A stretch of DNA of 6,730 nucleotides from an uncultured Prevotella sp. (GCA_900318855.1 ONMG01000013.1:1-6730); one strand, 5' to 3'. Positions 1 through 5,858 are shown, numbered from the stretch's first letter. The notes: generated by a model from the sequence alone, not told the origin. Made by a program: numbers and translations.

Positions 1-100
1 ACCACAGGGAGGAAAAGCACGACGTCGGAGTGAGGAAGAGCAGGCGCAGAGCGACATCCACCCTTCACAGCATGCGTCGAGACTGGTGGTACGCGCGGCC

Positions 101-131
101 ATCAAAAGCAAAAACTTCGCTTTTGATTTTG
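101..131 (+). terminator. Terminator-like hairpin ahead of rlmN
   Basis: A perfect 9-bp inverted repeat, ATCAAAAGC (101-109) and GCTTTTGAT (119-127), encloses a 9-nt A-rich loop and is followed by TTTTGATATT on the + strand. This fits a weak intrinsic terminator for a + strand gene ending to the left. The stem is AT-rich, so termination may be inefficient. No recognisable coding tail is visible in 1-100; the + strand reading frame that starts at base 1 stops at 31-33. The end of the hairpin overlaps the -33 element of the rlmN promoter. Confidence 0.4.
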
Positions 132-158
132 ATATTCCACCCATTTGCACTAACTTTG
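128..158 (+). promoter_or_regulatory. Bacteroidetes-type promoter for rlmN
   Basis: TTTG at 128-131 and TAACTTTG at 151-158 are separated by 19 nt. This matches the Bacteroidetes primary sigma consensus (TTTG, 17-23 nt, TAnnTTTG). Transcription should begin a few bases past 158, giving a leader of roughly 25 nt before the ATG at 188. It is the best candidate for driving rlmN and probably the downstream genes. Confidence 0.75.
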
Positions 159-187
159 CCTACAGAATGAAATGACGACAGAGAAGC

Positions 188-1243
188 ATGGAAAATAGCA
201 AGACCCCGCTGATAGGGATGACGCTCGACGAACTTCGCGGTGTGGCTGCCGCTTTGGGTATGCCTTCGTTCACGGCCAAGCAAATGGCCAAATGGCTTTA
301 CGACCAGCATGTTAGCTCCATTGACGAGATGACCAATCTCTCGAAAGTCAACCGCCAGCGCCTTGCCGAGCACTACACCATCGGCTGCCGGAAGCCCGTC
401 GACGCACAGCACTCCAAAGACGGCACGGTGAAATATCTCTTCCCCACAAGCGACGGGAAGCAAGTGGAGACCGTCTTCATCCCTGAAGGCGAGCGGGCTA
501 CGCTGTGCGTATCCTGCGAGGTGGGCTGCAAGATGAACTGCCTCTTCTGCCAGACGGGCAAACAGGGCTTCGAAGGGGCACTGTCGGCTGCCGACATCCT
601 CAACCAAATCTACTCGGTGCCGGGACGCGAACAACTCACCAACATTGTCTTCATGGGGCAGGGTGAGCCCATGGACAACCTCGACAACGTGCTCCGCGCC
701 ACCAAGGTGCTCACGGCCCCATGGGGCTACGCCTGGAGCCCGAAGCGCATCACGGTGAGCAGCGTAGGCATCAGGGGAAAGCTGAAGCGATTCCTTGAGG
801 AAAGCGACTGCCAGGTGGCCATCAGCCTGCACTCTCCCATCCCCGAGCAGCGCGCCGAACTCATGCCCGCCGAACGGGGATTCTCAATCACCGAGATTGT
901 GGACCTGCTGCGCAACTACGATTTCGCCCACCAGCGGAGGCTCTCGTTCGAATACATCGTCTTCGGCGGTATCAACGACTCGACCGCTCATGCACGCGCC
1001 CTCGTCAAGCTACTTCAAGGTCTGGACTGCCGCATCAATCTCATCCGCTTCCACCCCATCCCAGATGTGCCGCTGCATGGTGCCGGCGAAGAGAAGATGG
1101 AGTCACTGCGCGACTATCTCACAGCTCACGGCATCTACACCACCATCCGCGCCAGCCGTGGGGAGGACATCTTCGCGGCCTGCGGTCTGCTGAGCACCAG
1201 CCGCAAGATTGAGGCCATCCGGCATCAGGCCCATCATAACTGA
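188..1243 (+). CDS. rlmN: Dual-specificity 23S rRNA/tRNA adenine-C2 methyltransferase RlmN
   Basis: This radical-SAM enzyme methylates C2 of A2503 in 23S rRNA and of A37 in a subset of tRNAs, in the cytoplasm. The 351-aa product has the usual family length. An N-terminal accessory domain (about residues 1-90) precedes the radical-SAM core. The iron-sulfur motif CxxxCxxC is C114, C118 and C121. The SAM-binding GQGEP lies at 157-161. The methyl-carrying cysteine is C332 in RGEDIFAACG, and C107 corresponds to the second catalytic-loop cysteine of E. coli RlmN (C118). The ATG at 188 follows the TAACTTTG promoter by about 30 nt and gives the normal N-terminus; there is only a weak purine run (GAGAAG) before it. 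A 53-bp gap separates it from the pdxA homologue. An extra cysteine, C110, sits between C107 and C114. Family assignment is secure. Confidence 0.97.
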   Translation: MENSKTPLIGMTLDELRGVAAALGMPSFTAKQMAKWLYDQHVSSIDEMTNLSKVNRQRLAEHYTIGCRKPVDAQHSKDGTVKYLFPTSDGKQVETVFIPEGERATLCVSCEVGCKMNCLFCQTGKQGFEGALSAADILNQIYSVPGREQLTNIVFMGQGEPMDNLDNVLRATKVLTAPWGYAWSPKRITVSSVGIRGKLKRFLEESDCQVAISLHSPIPEQRAELMPAERGFSITEIVDLLRNYDFAHQRRLSFEYIVFGGINDSTAHARALVKLLQGLDCRINLIRFHPIPDVPLHGAGEEKMESLRDYLTAHGIYTTIRASRGEDIFAACGLLSTSRKIEAIRHQAHHN

Positions 1244-1296
1244 ACATTCTCCGACAGCTCTCGCAGCTGCCATCATCAATATAAGCACTCACTATT

Positions 1297-2400
1297 ATGC
1301 AAGAAAGAAAAATCCGCGTAGCCATCACCCATGGCGACACCAACAGCACCGGCTACGAACTCCTGTTCAAGGCTTTCGATGAGCCGACGATGTTCGACCT
1401 GTGCACCCCCATCATCTATGGTTCACCCAAGGTGGCAGCCTATCACCGCAAGGCCCTCGGCACGGAGACTAACTTTAGCATCATCAGCAAGGCCGAAGAG
1501 GCACATGAGGACAAACTGAACCTCCTCACCACCTTCGACGACGAAATAAAGGTAGACTTGGGTCAGCCCACACCAGAGTCGGGGCTGGCCGGACTCAAGG
1601 CGCTCGACCGCGCCATGACCGACTTCAGACAGGGTGACTACGACGTGCTCGTGACGCTGCCCCTCAACGGCGCCGACCTTACAACAGCCGACTTCAAGTT
1701 CCCCGGTCAGACACGCTACATCGAGGCCAGTCTCGATGAGGAAGGCCAGTCGATGCAGATACTCACCAATGAATATCTGAGACTCGCTCTCGCCACCACG
1801 CGGATTCCGCTCAAGGAGGTGGCATCCACCATCAGCAAGGAGCTCATCGTGGAAACAGTCACCACACTCCAAAAGTCGCTCCGCCGCGACTTCCGCATCT
1901 CCAATCCCCGCATTGCCATCCTGGCCCTCAACCCACGCAACGGCGACGGCAGCTTCGGCAAGGAGGAAGACAACATCATCGCTCCCGCCATCGGCGAGCT
2001 GGCCTCGGCCGACATCAATGCCTTCGGCCCCTATGCAGCCGAGGAATTCTTCGGTGACGGCCTCTTCGAGCATTTCGATGCCGTGATGGCCATGTACGAC
2101 GACCAGGGGCTCGCTCCCTTCGCCACCTTGACCACAGACTGCAGCACCCTCTTCACCTCCGGCCTCTCCATCGTGCGCACCGCCCCCACCGGTGAAGCCG
2201 ACTTCGAGAATGCAGGCAAGGGAGTGGCCGACCCCCTCGCCCTGCGCCACGCCATCTACCTTGCTGTCGACATCTACCGCCACCGTATGGAATACGATGA
2301 GCCACTGGCCAACCCGCTGAAGAAGCTCTATAAGGAGAAGAGGGACGAGAGCGACCGCCCCCGCTTTGCTGCCCCAAAGAAAATAGATAGCAATTCCTGA
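1297..2400 (+). CDS. pdxA: PdxA-family protein (4-hydroxythreonine-4-phosphate dehydrogenase-like) with substituted active site
   Basis: Homologous over its full 367 residues to PdxA, the metal- and NAD-dependent enzyme of DXP-dependent pyridoxal phosphate synthesis. Family landmarks remain: THGD near the N-terminus (11-14), CTPIIYGSPKVAAYHRKAL (36-54), LNP (211-213), GKEE (221-224), GPYAA (244-248), MYxDQGL (266-272) and R294. The catalytic residues do not. The position of E. coli H136 (GHTE) is Q138. The metal ligands H166, H211 and H266 are R169, R214 and D268. K274 is A276 and N283 is L285, the DHGT motif has become TGEA (298-301), and TGPxxK has become TLPLNG (120-125). There is no frameshift or internal stop, and codon use resembles its neighbours. 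A charged C-terminal extension follows about residue 342. The product is probably not a working dehydrogenase; the gene symbol reflects homology only. The ATG at 1297 gives the normal family N-terminus. It sits between rlmN (53 bp) and the sigma-54 activator (36 bp). Confidence 0.85.
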   Translation: MQERKIRVAITHGDTNSTGYELLFKAFDEPTMFDLCTPIIYGSPKVAAYHRKALGTETNFSIISKAEEAHEDKLNLLTTFDDEIKVDLGQPTPESGLAGLKALDRAMTDFRQGDYDVLVTLPLNGADLTTADFKFPGQTRYIEASLDEEGQSMQILTNEYLRLALATTRIPLKEVASTISKELIVETVTTLQKSLRRDFRISNPRIAILALNPRNGDGSFGKEEDNIIAPAIGELASADINAFGPYAAEEFFGDGLFEHFDAVMAMYDDQGLAPFATLTTDCSTLFTSGLSIVRTAPTGEADFENAGKGVADPLALRHAIYLAVDIYRHRMEYDEPLANPLKKLYKEKRDESDRPRFAAPKKIDSNS

Positions 2401-2421
2401 AGCTATATCAAATAAAATGAT

Positions 2422-2429
2422 TAACTTTG
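2422..2429 (+). promoter_or_regulatory. Possible -7 box immediately before the sigma-54 activator
   Basis: TAACTTTG at 2422-2429 is identical to the -7 box ahead of rlmN and lies in the 36-bp gap after the pdxA homologue. The -33 side is poor: TTCCTG at 2394-2399 is the only candidate at roughly correct spacing. If active, transcription would start around 2432-2436, almost at the ATG at 2437, giving a leaderless or nearly leaderless mRNA. Confidence 0.4.
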
Positions 2430-2436
2430 CCGACTA

Positions 2437-3705
2437 ATGGATACATCTAAACTGCAAAGTGTCAAACAGCGCTATAACATCGTGGGCAACTGCGATGCGC
2501 TCAACCACGCCCTCGACGTGGCATTGCAGGTGGCACCGACCGATCTGTCGGTGCTCATTATCGGCGAGAGCGGAGTGGGCAAGGAAATCATTCCGCGCAT
2601 CATCCACGACAACAGCCCGCGCCGAAGGGAGAAGTATTTCGCCATCAACTGCGGCTCTATTCCCGAGGGCACTATCGACAGCGAGCTCTTCGGACATGAG
2701 AAAGGCTCCTACACGGGTGCTATCGGCGAGAGCGAAGGCTATTTCGGAACGGCCAACAAAGGTACCATCTTCCTCGATGAGGTGGGCGAACTGCCGATGG
2801 CCACTCAGGCCCGGCTGCTCAGAGTGCTCGAGACAGGAGAATACATCCGTGTGGGCGGACAGAAGATAATGAAGACCGACGTGCGTATCGTGGCTGCTAC
2901 CAATGTCAACATGCGCAAGGCCATCAGCGAGGGACGGTTTCGCGAGGACCTCTATTACAGGCTCAACACAATCCCCATCCAGATGCCGCCACTTCGCAGC
3001 CGCGGCGAGGACATCCTGCTGCTCTTCAGGCTCTTCGCCCTGCAGATGGCCGAGAAGTATCACCTCCCCAAGATAACGCTCGACGACCAGGCAAAGCAGC
3101 TCATGCTGAAATACAAATGGCCGGGTAACGTGCGGCAGCTGAAGAACATCACCGAACAGATGTCGGTGCTCAGCGAGAAACGCGTCATCGACGCTCAGAC
3201 ACTGTCCATGTATATTCCTCAGGACCAGGAGAGCACAGAGCTCGCCACTATTGGTGGCAACACGCAGCACTCTTATGAGAGTGAGCGCGAGATGCTCTAC
3301 AAGATACTATATGAGCTCCGGGGCAACGTGGCCGATTTGCGGCGCGACATGACGAGCCTGCGCAAGCAGCTCGACGACGCTCGCGACATCAGTCAAGCCA
3401 CAGCCAATCTCTATGGCAGTGCTCTCTCACCTATCAGTGCCGACAAGCTGCCATCGGTGACAACGGGCAGTAGCATTGATGTTCAGCCCAAATCGGAGGA
3501 GGCCGATGCCGAGGAAATAGCCGCCGAGCCCGAAAGCCTCAACCTCGATAATCTCGGCAGACAGATGGTGGAGAAAGCCCTTGAACGCAATGCGGGCAAC
3601 AGAAAGAAGGCAGCCCAGGAACTGGGCATTTCAGACAGAACGCTCTACCGGAGAATCAAGAAATACGGACTCGACAACAACGACAGCAGTGAGAAGACCA
3701 AATAA
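2437..3705 (+). CDS. Sigma-54-dependent transcriptional activator without receiver domain (NtrC/PspF-type)
   Basis: A 422-aa bacterial enhancer-binding protein that uses ATP hydrolysis to open sigma-54 RNA polymerase promoters. The AAA+ domain begins almost at the N-terminus (about 12-260), with no receiver, PAS or GAF domain. It contains Walker A GESGVGKE (43-50), a sigma-54-contacting loop GSYTGA (90-95, a variant of GAFTGA), Walker B FLDE (112-115), sensor I (VRIVAATN, 149-156), an arginine-finger region FREDLYYRLN (168-177) and sensor II WPGNVRQLKN (228-237). Residues 280-318 look like a coiled coil, followed by an acidic, low-complexity linker (about 340-370). A Fis-type helix-turn-helix is at 375-411 (RKKAAQELGISDRTLYRRIKKY). 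The ATG at 2437 gives the family-typical N-terminus (KQRYNIVGN). It lies directly upstream of lptE. The target promoters cannot be told from this window, and I found no convincing -24/-12 site. Confidence 0.93.
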   Translation: MDTSKLQSVKQRYNIVGNCDALNHALDVALQVAPTDLSVLIIGESGVGKEIIPRIIHDNSPRRREKYFAINCGSIPEGTIDSELFGHEKGSYTGAIGESEGYFGTANKGTIFLDEVGELPMATQARLLRVLETGEYIRVGGQKIMKTDVRIVAATNVNMRKAISEGRFREDLYYRLNTIPIQMPPLRSRGEDILLLFRLFALQMAEKYHLPKITLDDQAKQLMLKYKWPGNVRQLKNITEQMSVLSEKRVIDAQTLSMYIPQDQESTELATIGGNTQHSYESEREMLYKILYELRGNVADLRRDMTSLRKQLDDARDISQATANLYGSALSPISADKLPSVTTGSSIDVQPKSEEADAEEIAAEPESLNLDNLGRQMVEKALERNAGNRKKAAQELGISDRTLYRRIKKYGLDNNDSSEKTK

Positions 3706-3739
3706 CAACCACAGCCTCCGCGCATGGCTTGGCCAACGC

Positions 3740-4267
3740 GTGAGCTTAGCCGGAGCCCACCGGCTGCCAGCAGCGTTGATGCTCTGCCTGCTGGCTGTGG
3801 CCTTCGCTGCCTGCTCCGTAAACTATAAGTTCAATGGAGCCAGCATCGACTACAACCTCACCAAGACCATTGAGATAAAGGACTTCCCAATCAGAAGCAG
3901 CTACGTGTGGGGACCGATGGGCCCCATGTTCAACAACAAACTCAGAAACAAGTTCGCCGACCACACTAAGCTCATCCAAGTGAAGCGCAACGGCGACCTG
4001 AAGATAGAGGGCGAGATAACACAATACTCGCAACGCAACAAGTCGGTATCCAGCGAAGGCTATGCTGCACAGACGGAACTCTCGGTGACAGTCAACGTCA
4101 GGTTCACGAACAACAAGAACCACAAGCAAGACTTCGAGCAGCAGTTCACCAGCGCCAAGACCTACGATACCACGCAGAGCCTCAGCGCAGTGCAAGAGAC
4201 GCTCGTATCGCAGATTATCGACGACATTGTCGACCAGATATTCAATGCGACCGTGGCCAACTGGTAG
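3740..4267 (+). CDS. lptE: LPS-assembly lipoprotein LptE
   Basis: LptE is an outer-membrane lipoprotein that plugs the LptD barrel and helps insert LPS in the outer leaflet. The mature part reads as the Bacteroidales LptE type, with SVNYKFNGASIDYN after the cysteine, GDLKIEGEI in the middle, and the diagnostic C-terminus IFNATVANW. With the GTG at 3740 the product is 175 aa, with an Arg-containing n-region, a hydrophobic stretch (LPAALMLCLLAVAFA) and lipidation Cys25. The lipobox FAAC is slightly atypical, with Phe at -3. The start is uncertain. A GTG at 3689 would add 17 residues with more positive charge and overlap the regulator by 17 nt. The ATG at 3779 leaves too short a signal peptide. 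The ATG at 3581 would overlap the regulator by 125 nt and is unlikely. It lies 34 bp after the sigma-54 activator and 61 bp before the TPR-protein gene. Confidence 0.85.
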   Translation: MSLAGAHRLPAALMLCLLAVAFAACSVNYKFNGASIDYNLTKTIEIKDFPIRSSYVWGPMGPMFNNKLRNKFADHTKLIQVKRNGDLKIEGEITQYSQRNKSVSSEGYAAQTELSVTVNVRFTNNKNHKQDFEQQFTSAKTYDTTQSLSAVQETLVSQIIDDIVDQIFNATVANW

Positions 4268-4328
4268 GTCAGCTGACGCGTTGTCAACTATAATATAAGG
4301 TTTAAAGAAAAGGTAGGCTATACCAGAC

Positions 4329-5072
4329 ATGGACTTGGCAAGACTCATACAGCATCCGGAGCAACTGGACAAGGAAACACTCTACGACCTGAGGAGTTAC
4401 CTGGCCCTGCACCCCTGCGTGCAACCCGCCCGCCTGCTGCTGCTTCAGAACCTCTATCTGCTTCACGATGCCACCTTCGACGAGGAGCTTCGGCGCTCGG
4501 CTATCTACATCACCGACAGACGAAAGATATTCAATCTCATAGAGGCCGCACATTATCAGCTGCGCCATACAGAGAAGCATACCCAGGACAAAACCAAGGC
4601 CGGCGATCGCACCATATCGCTCATTGACGACTTCCTCAGCTCCATACCGGAAAAAGAAGAGGACAAGAGCAAAAAAAGAAAGCCGACACCGGCTGATGCA
4701 GCCTACGACTACGTGGCCTATCTGCTGGAGAGTGGGGAGGACGACAAGAATGGAGGCACAGACGAAGCGCCGCAGATGAAGGGGCAGAGCCTCATCGACG
4801 ACTTCATCAACAACGATTCGGGCAAGATAACACTCAAGGACGAGCCGGAATACGTGCCCGAAATGACCGATGACAGCGAATCCTCACAGCAGAGCGACTC
4901 CGGCTATTTCACCGAGACGCTGGCAAAGATATACATCAAGCAAGGACGGTATGAAAAGGCGCTCGAGATAATCCGCAACCTGCGACAGAACTATCCGCAG
5001 AAGAACGTCTACTATGCCGACCAGATGCGCTTCCTGGAGAAATTGATCATAAACAATAAATTAAATAATTAA
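4329..5072 (+). CDS. Conserved Bacteroidales protein with C-terminal TPR-like hairpin, function unknown
   Basis: A 247-aa soluble protein with no signal peptide or membrane segment. It has three parts. The helical N-terminal region (1-82) includes LRSYLALHPCVQPARLLLLQ. A charged, probably disordered middle (83-190) contains a basic patch KSKKRKPT (113-120) and acidic runs. A TPR-like helix pair is at 194-223 (FTETLAKIYIKQGRYEKALEIIRNL), followed by a further helix to 240. The hexapeptide SLIDDF occurs twice in the middle (97-102 and 154-159). The position between lptE and secG is, as far as I recall, common in Bacteroidales, suggesting an envelope or secretion-related adaptor role, but this is inference. 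The stop codon is one base from the secG ATG, so translation of the two is likely coupled. No Shine-Dalgarno sequence is visible. Confidence 0.88.
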   Translation: MDLARLIQHPEQLDKETLYDLRSYLALHPCVQPARLLLLQNLYLLHDATFDEELRRSAIYITDRRKIFNLIEAAHYQLRHTEKHTQDKTKAGDRTISLIDDFLSSIPEKEEDKSKKRKPTPADAAYDYVAYLLESGEDDKNGGTDEAPQMKGQSLIDDFINNDSGKITLKDEPEYVPEMTDDSESSQQSDSGYFTETLAKIYIKQGRYEKALEIIRNLRQNYPQKNVYYADQMRFLEKLIINNKLNN

Positions 5073-5073
5073 T

Positions 5074-5484
5074 ATGGTTTACACTTTATTCGTAGTACTC
5101 ATCGTCATCGCATCGATACTGATGATAGGTATCGTGCTGATACAGGAATCAAAGGGAGGAGGCCTGGCCTCCAACTTCTCGTCGTCGAACGCCATCATGG
5201 GTGTCAGACGCACCAACGACTTCGTAGAGAATGCCACTTGGGCTTTGGCCATCGTGATGGTGGTGTTCAGCGTGGTGTGCGCATATGTAGCTCCGACGGC
5301 AAGCACCGACCAGAGCGTGCTTGAGCAGCAGGCCACTCAGACCGAAACCACGAACCCGAGCAATACTCCGGGCTTCGATGCAAGCCAGCAGGCTCCTGCA
5401 CAAGGTGCACAGCAGGCTCCGGCTCAGGACGCACAGGCTCCGGCCTCGAAAGCTCCCACGAGCACACAAGGTCCGGCAAAATAA
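5074..5484 (+). CDS. secG: Preprotein translocase subunit SecG
   Basis: SecG is the small auxiliary subunit of the SecYEG inner-membrane channel. The 136-aa protein has two transmembrane helices, about residues 2-23 and 53-73, joined by a cytoplasmic loop with the family motif IQESKGGGL (23-31) and the SSSNAIMGVRRT segment. After the second helix comes a 60-residue periplasmic tail rich in Gln, Ala, Pro and Thr, which is longer than the tail of a minimal SecG and is built partly from an 8-residue repeat (QQAPAQGA, QQAPAQDA, QAPA). The ATG lies one base after the stop of the TPR-protein gene, in an AT-rich stretch without a Shine-Dalgarno sequence, which is normal for Bacteroidetes. It is the last gene of the + strand run. 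Confidence 0.95.
   Translation: MVYTLFVVLIVIASILMIGIVLIQESKGGGLASNFSSSNAIMGVRRTNDFVENATWALAIVMVVFSVVCAYVAPTASTDQSVLEQQATQTETTNPSNTPGFDASQQAPAQGAQQAPAQDAQAPASKAPTSTQGPAK
5386..5445 (+). repeat. 24-bp imperfect tandem repeat inside secG
   Basis: Two adjacent 24-nt units (5386-5409 and 5410-5433), each starting CAGCAGGCTCC, and a partial third copy (5434-5445) encode the Q/A/P-rich tail of SecG (QQAPAQGA, QQAPAQDA, QAPA). Differences are mostly at third codon positions plus one Gly/Asp change. Confidence 0.75.
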
Positions 5485-5492
5485 GGAAATCG

Positions 5493-5545
5493 ATGCCCGC
5501 TGACCGACGAGAACTGCCTCCCGAAGGCCAACGGGCATATTTCTT
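5493..5545 (+). terminator. Possible terminator after secG
   Basis: ATGCCCG (5493-5499) pairs with CGGGCAT (5532-5538). An inner GCCT/AGGC stem (5516-5519 with 5525-5528) lies within the 32-nt interval, and ATTTCTT follows the outer stem. The position just after secG fits the end of the operon. The long interior loop and short T-run make this a modest candidate. Confidence 0.4.
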
Positions 5546-5564
5546 GAAAATAATCACCTTAAAA

Positions 5565-5596
5565 TTTGGCAGTATAGAAAAAAGGTCGTACCTTTG
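5565..5596 (+). promoter_or_regulatory. Bacteroidetes-type promoter for tRNA-His
   Basis: TTTGG begins at 5565 and TACCTTTG lies at 5589-5596, leaving 20 nt after TTTG. This is a near-perfect match to the Bacteroidetes -33/-7 consensus. Initiation just past 5600 would give a 5' leader of about 25-30 nt for removal by RNase P before the tRNA. It shows that the tRNA has its own promoter and need not be read from secG. Confidence 0.8.
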
Positions 5597-5630
5597 CAAC
5601 CGCTTTCCGGCAGGAGAGTGACTCAACACG

Positions 5631-5706
5631 GTGGGTGTAGTTCAGTTGGTTAGAGCGTCAGATTGTGGTTCTGAATGTCGTGGGTTCGAGTCCCACCCCC
5701 CACCCA
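5631..5706 (+). tRNA. tRNA-His (GTG anticodon)
   Basis: A full cloverleaf is visible: acceptor GTGGGTG (5631-5637), D-arm 5640-5656, anticodon stem TCAGA/TCTGA (5658-5662 and 5670-5674), anticodon GTG at 5665-5667, variable loop ATGTC, T-arm GTGGG/CCCAC (5680-5684 and 5692-5696) and 3' acceptor strand CCCCCAC (5697-5703). G at 5630 is the His-specific G-1, pairing with discriminator C73 at 5704. Position 6 (T5636) faces C5698, a U-C mismatch in the acceptor stem. After C73 only CA is present before TTT, so a full CCA end is not encoded if C73 is counted; a nucleotidyltransferase would complete it. Confidence 0.95.
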
Positions 5707-5716
5707 TTTAACGCAA

Positions 5717-5758
5717 GCAGCGGGAAGTTTCTCGAGAGAGAGCTTCCCGCTGCCTTTT
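5717..5758 (+). terminator. Intrinsic terminator after tRNA-His
   Basis: An 11-bp perfect GC-rich stem, GCAGCGGGAAG (5717-5727) with CTTCCCGCTGC (5743-5753), encloses a 15-nt TC/GA-rich loop and is followed by CTTTT. It begins 11 nt after the tRNA and is the natural end of its transcript. Confidence 0.8.
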
Positions 5759-5805
5759 GCTGGGTGTACGACACCGCACTTTCGAAATTATAAGACAGAA
5801 AACAA

Positions 5806-5848
5806 GAATAGGAGGTTAGCACCTACAGTCGGTGTTTACCTCCTATTC
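5806..5848 (-). terminator. Long hairpin terminator of the TonB-receptor gene, possibly bidirectional
   Basis: GAATAGGAGGT (5806-5816) pairs perfectly with ACCTCCTATTC (5838-5848). After one T-T mismatch the stem continues with AGCACC (5818-5823) against GGTGTT (5831-5836, one wobble pair) and a 7-nt loop. On the - strand it follows the receptor stop codon by 10 nt and is followed by TTGTTTT. On the + strand the trailing sequence GTTTAT is a weaker T-run, so it may also back up the tRNA terminator. Confidence 0.75.
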
Positions 5849-5858
5849 GTTTATAGAG

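Noticed and set aside
1..83. Possible divergent - strand gene start with a hydrophobic N-terminus (GTG-initiated, VDVALRLLFL)
   Set aside because: Only about 20 residues are visible, there is no matching promoter on the - strand, and no family can be recognised.
65..832. - strand open frame opposite rlmN
   Set aside because: It spans the rlmN promoter and the radical-SAM core on the other strand; composition and lack of motifs indicate a shadow.
1423..2283. Long - strand open frame (286 codons) opposite the pdxA homologue
   Set aside because: It mirrors the GC-rich codon pattern of the + strand gene, has no family resemblance and no promoter, and the + strand frame is clearly homologous to PdxA.
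2434..3270. Long - strand open frame (278 codons) opposite the sigma-54 activator
   Set aside because: It is an antisense shadow of the AAA+ domain with no recognisable domain.
3581..3739. N-terminal extension of lptE from ATG 3581
   Set aside because: It would overlap the HTH of the regulator by 125 nt, and the added residues are the HTH coding sequence read in another frame.
4268..4277. 10-bp palindrome GTCAGCTGAC after lptE
   Set aside because: It is short, isolated and not repeated elsewhere in the window, so it cannot be called an operator.
5763..5775. Small hairpin GGTGT-acg-ACACC between the two terminators
   Set aside because: A five-pair stem with no T-run and no context is not enough to call a feature.
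5630..5858. tRNA-His 3' end as a mobile-element attachment site
   Set aside because: No integrase, no repeated tRNA 3' fragment and no compositional shift are seen in the window.
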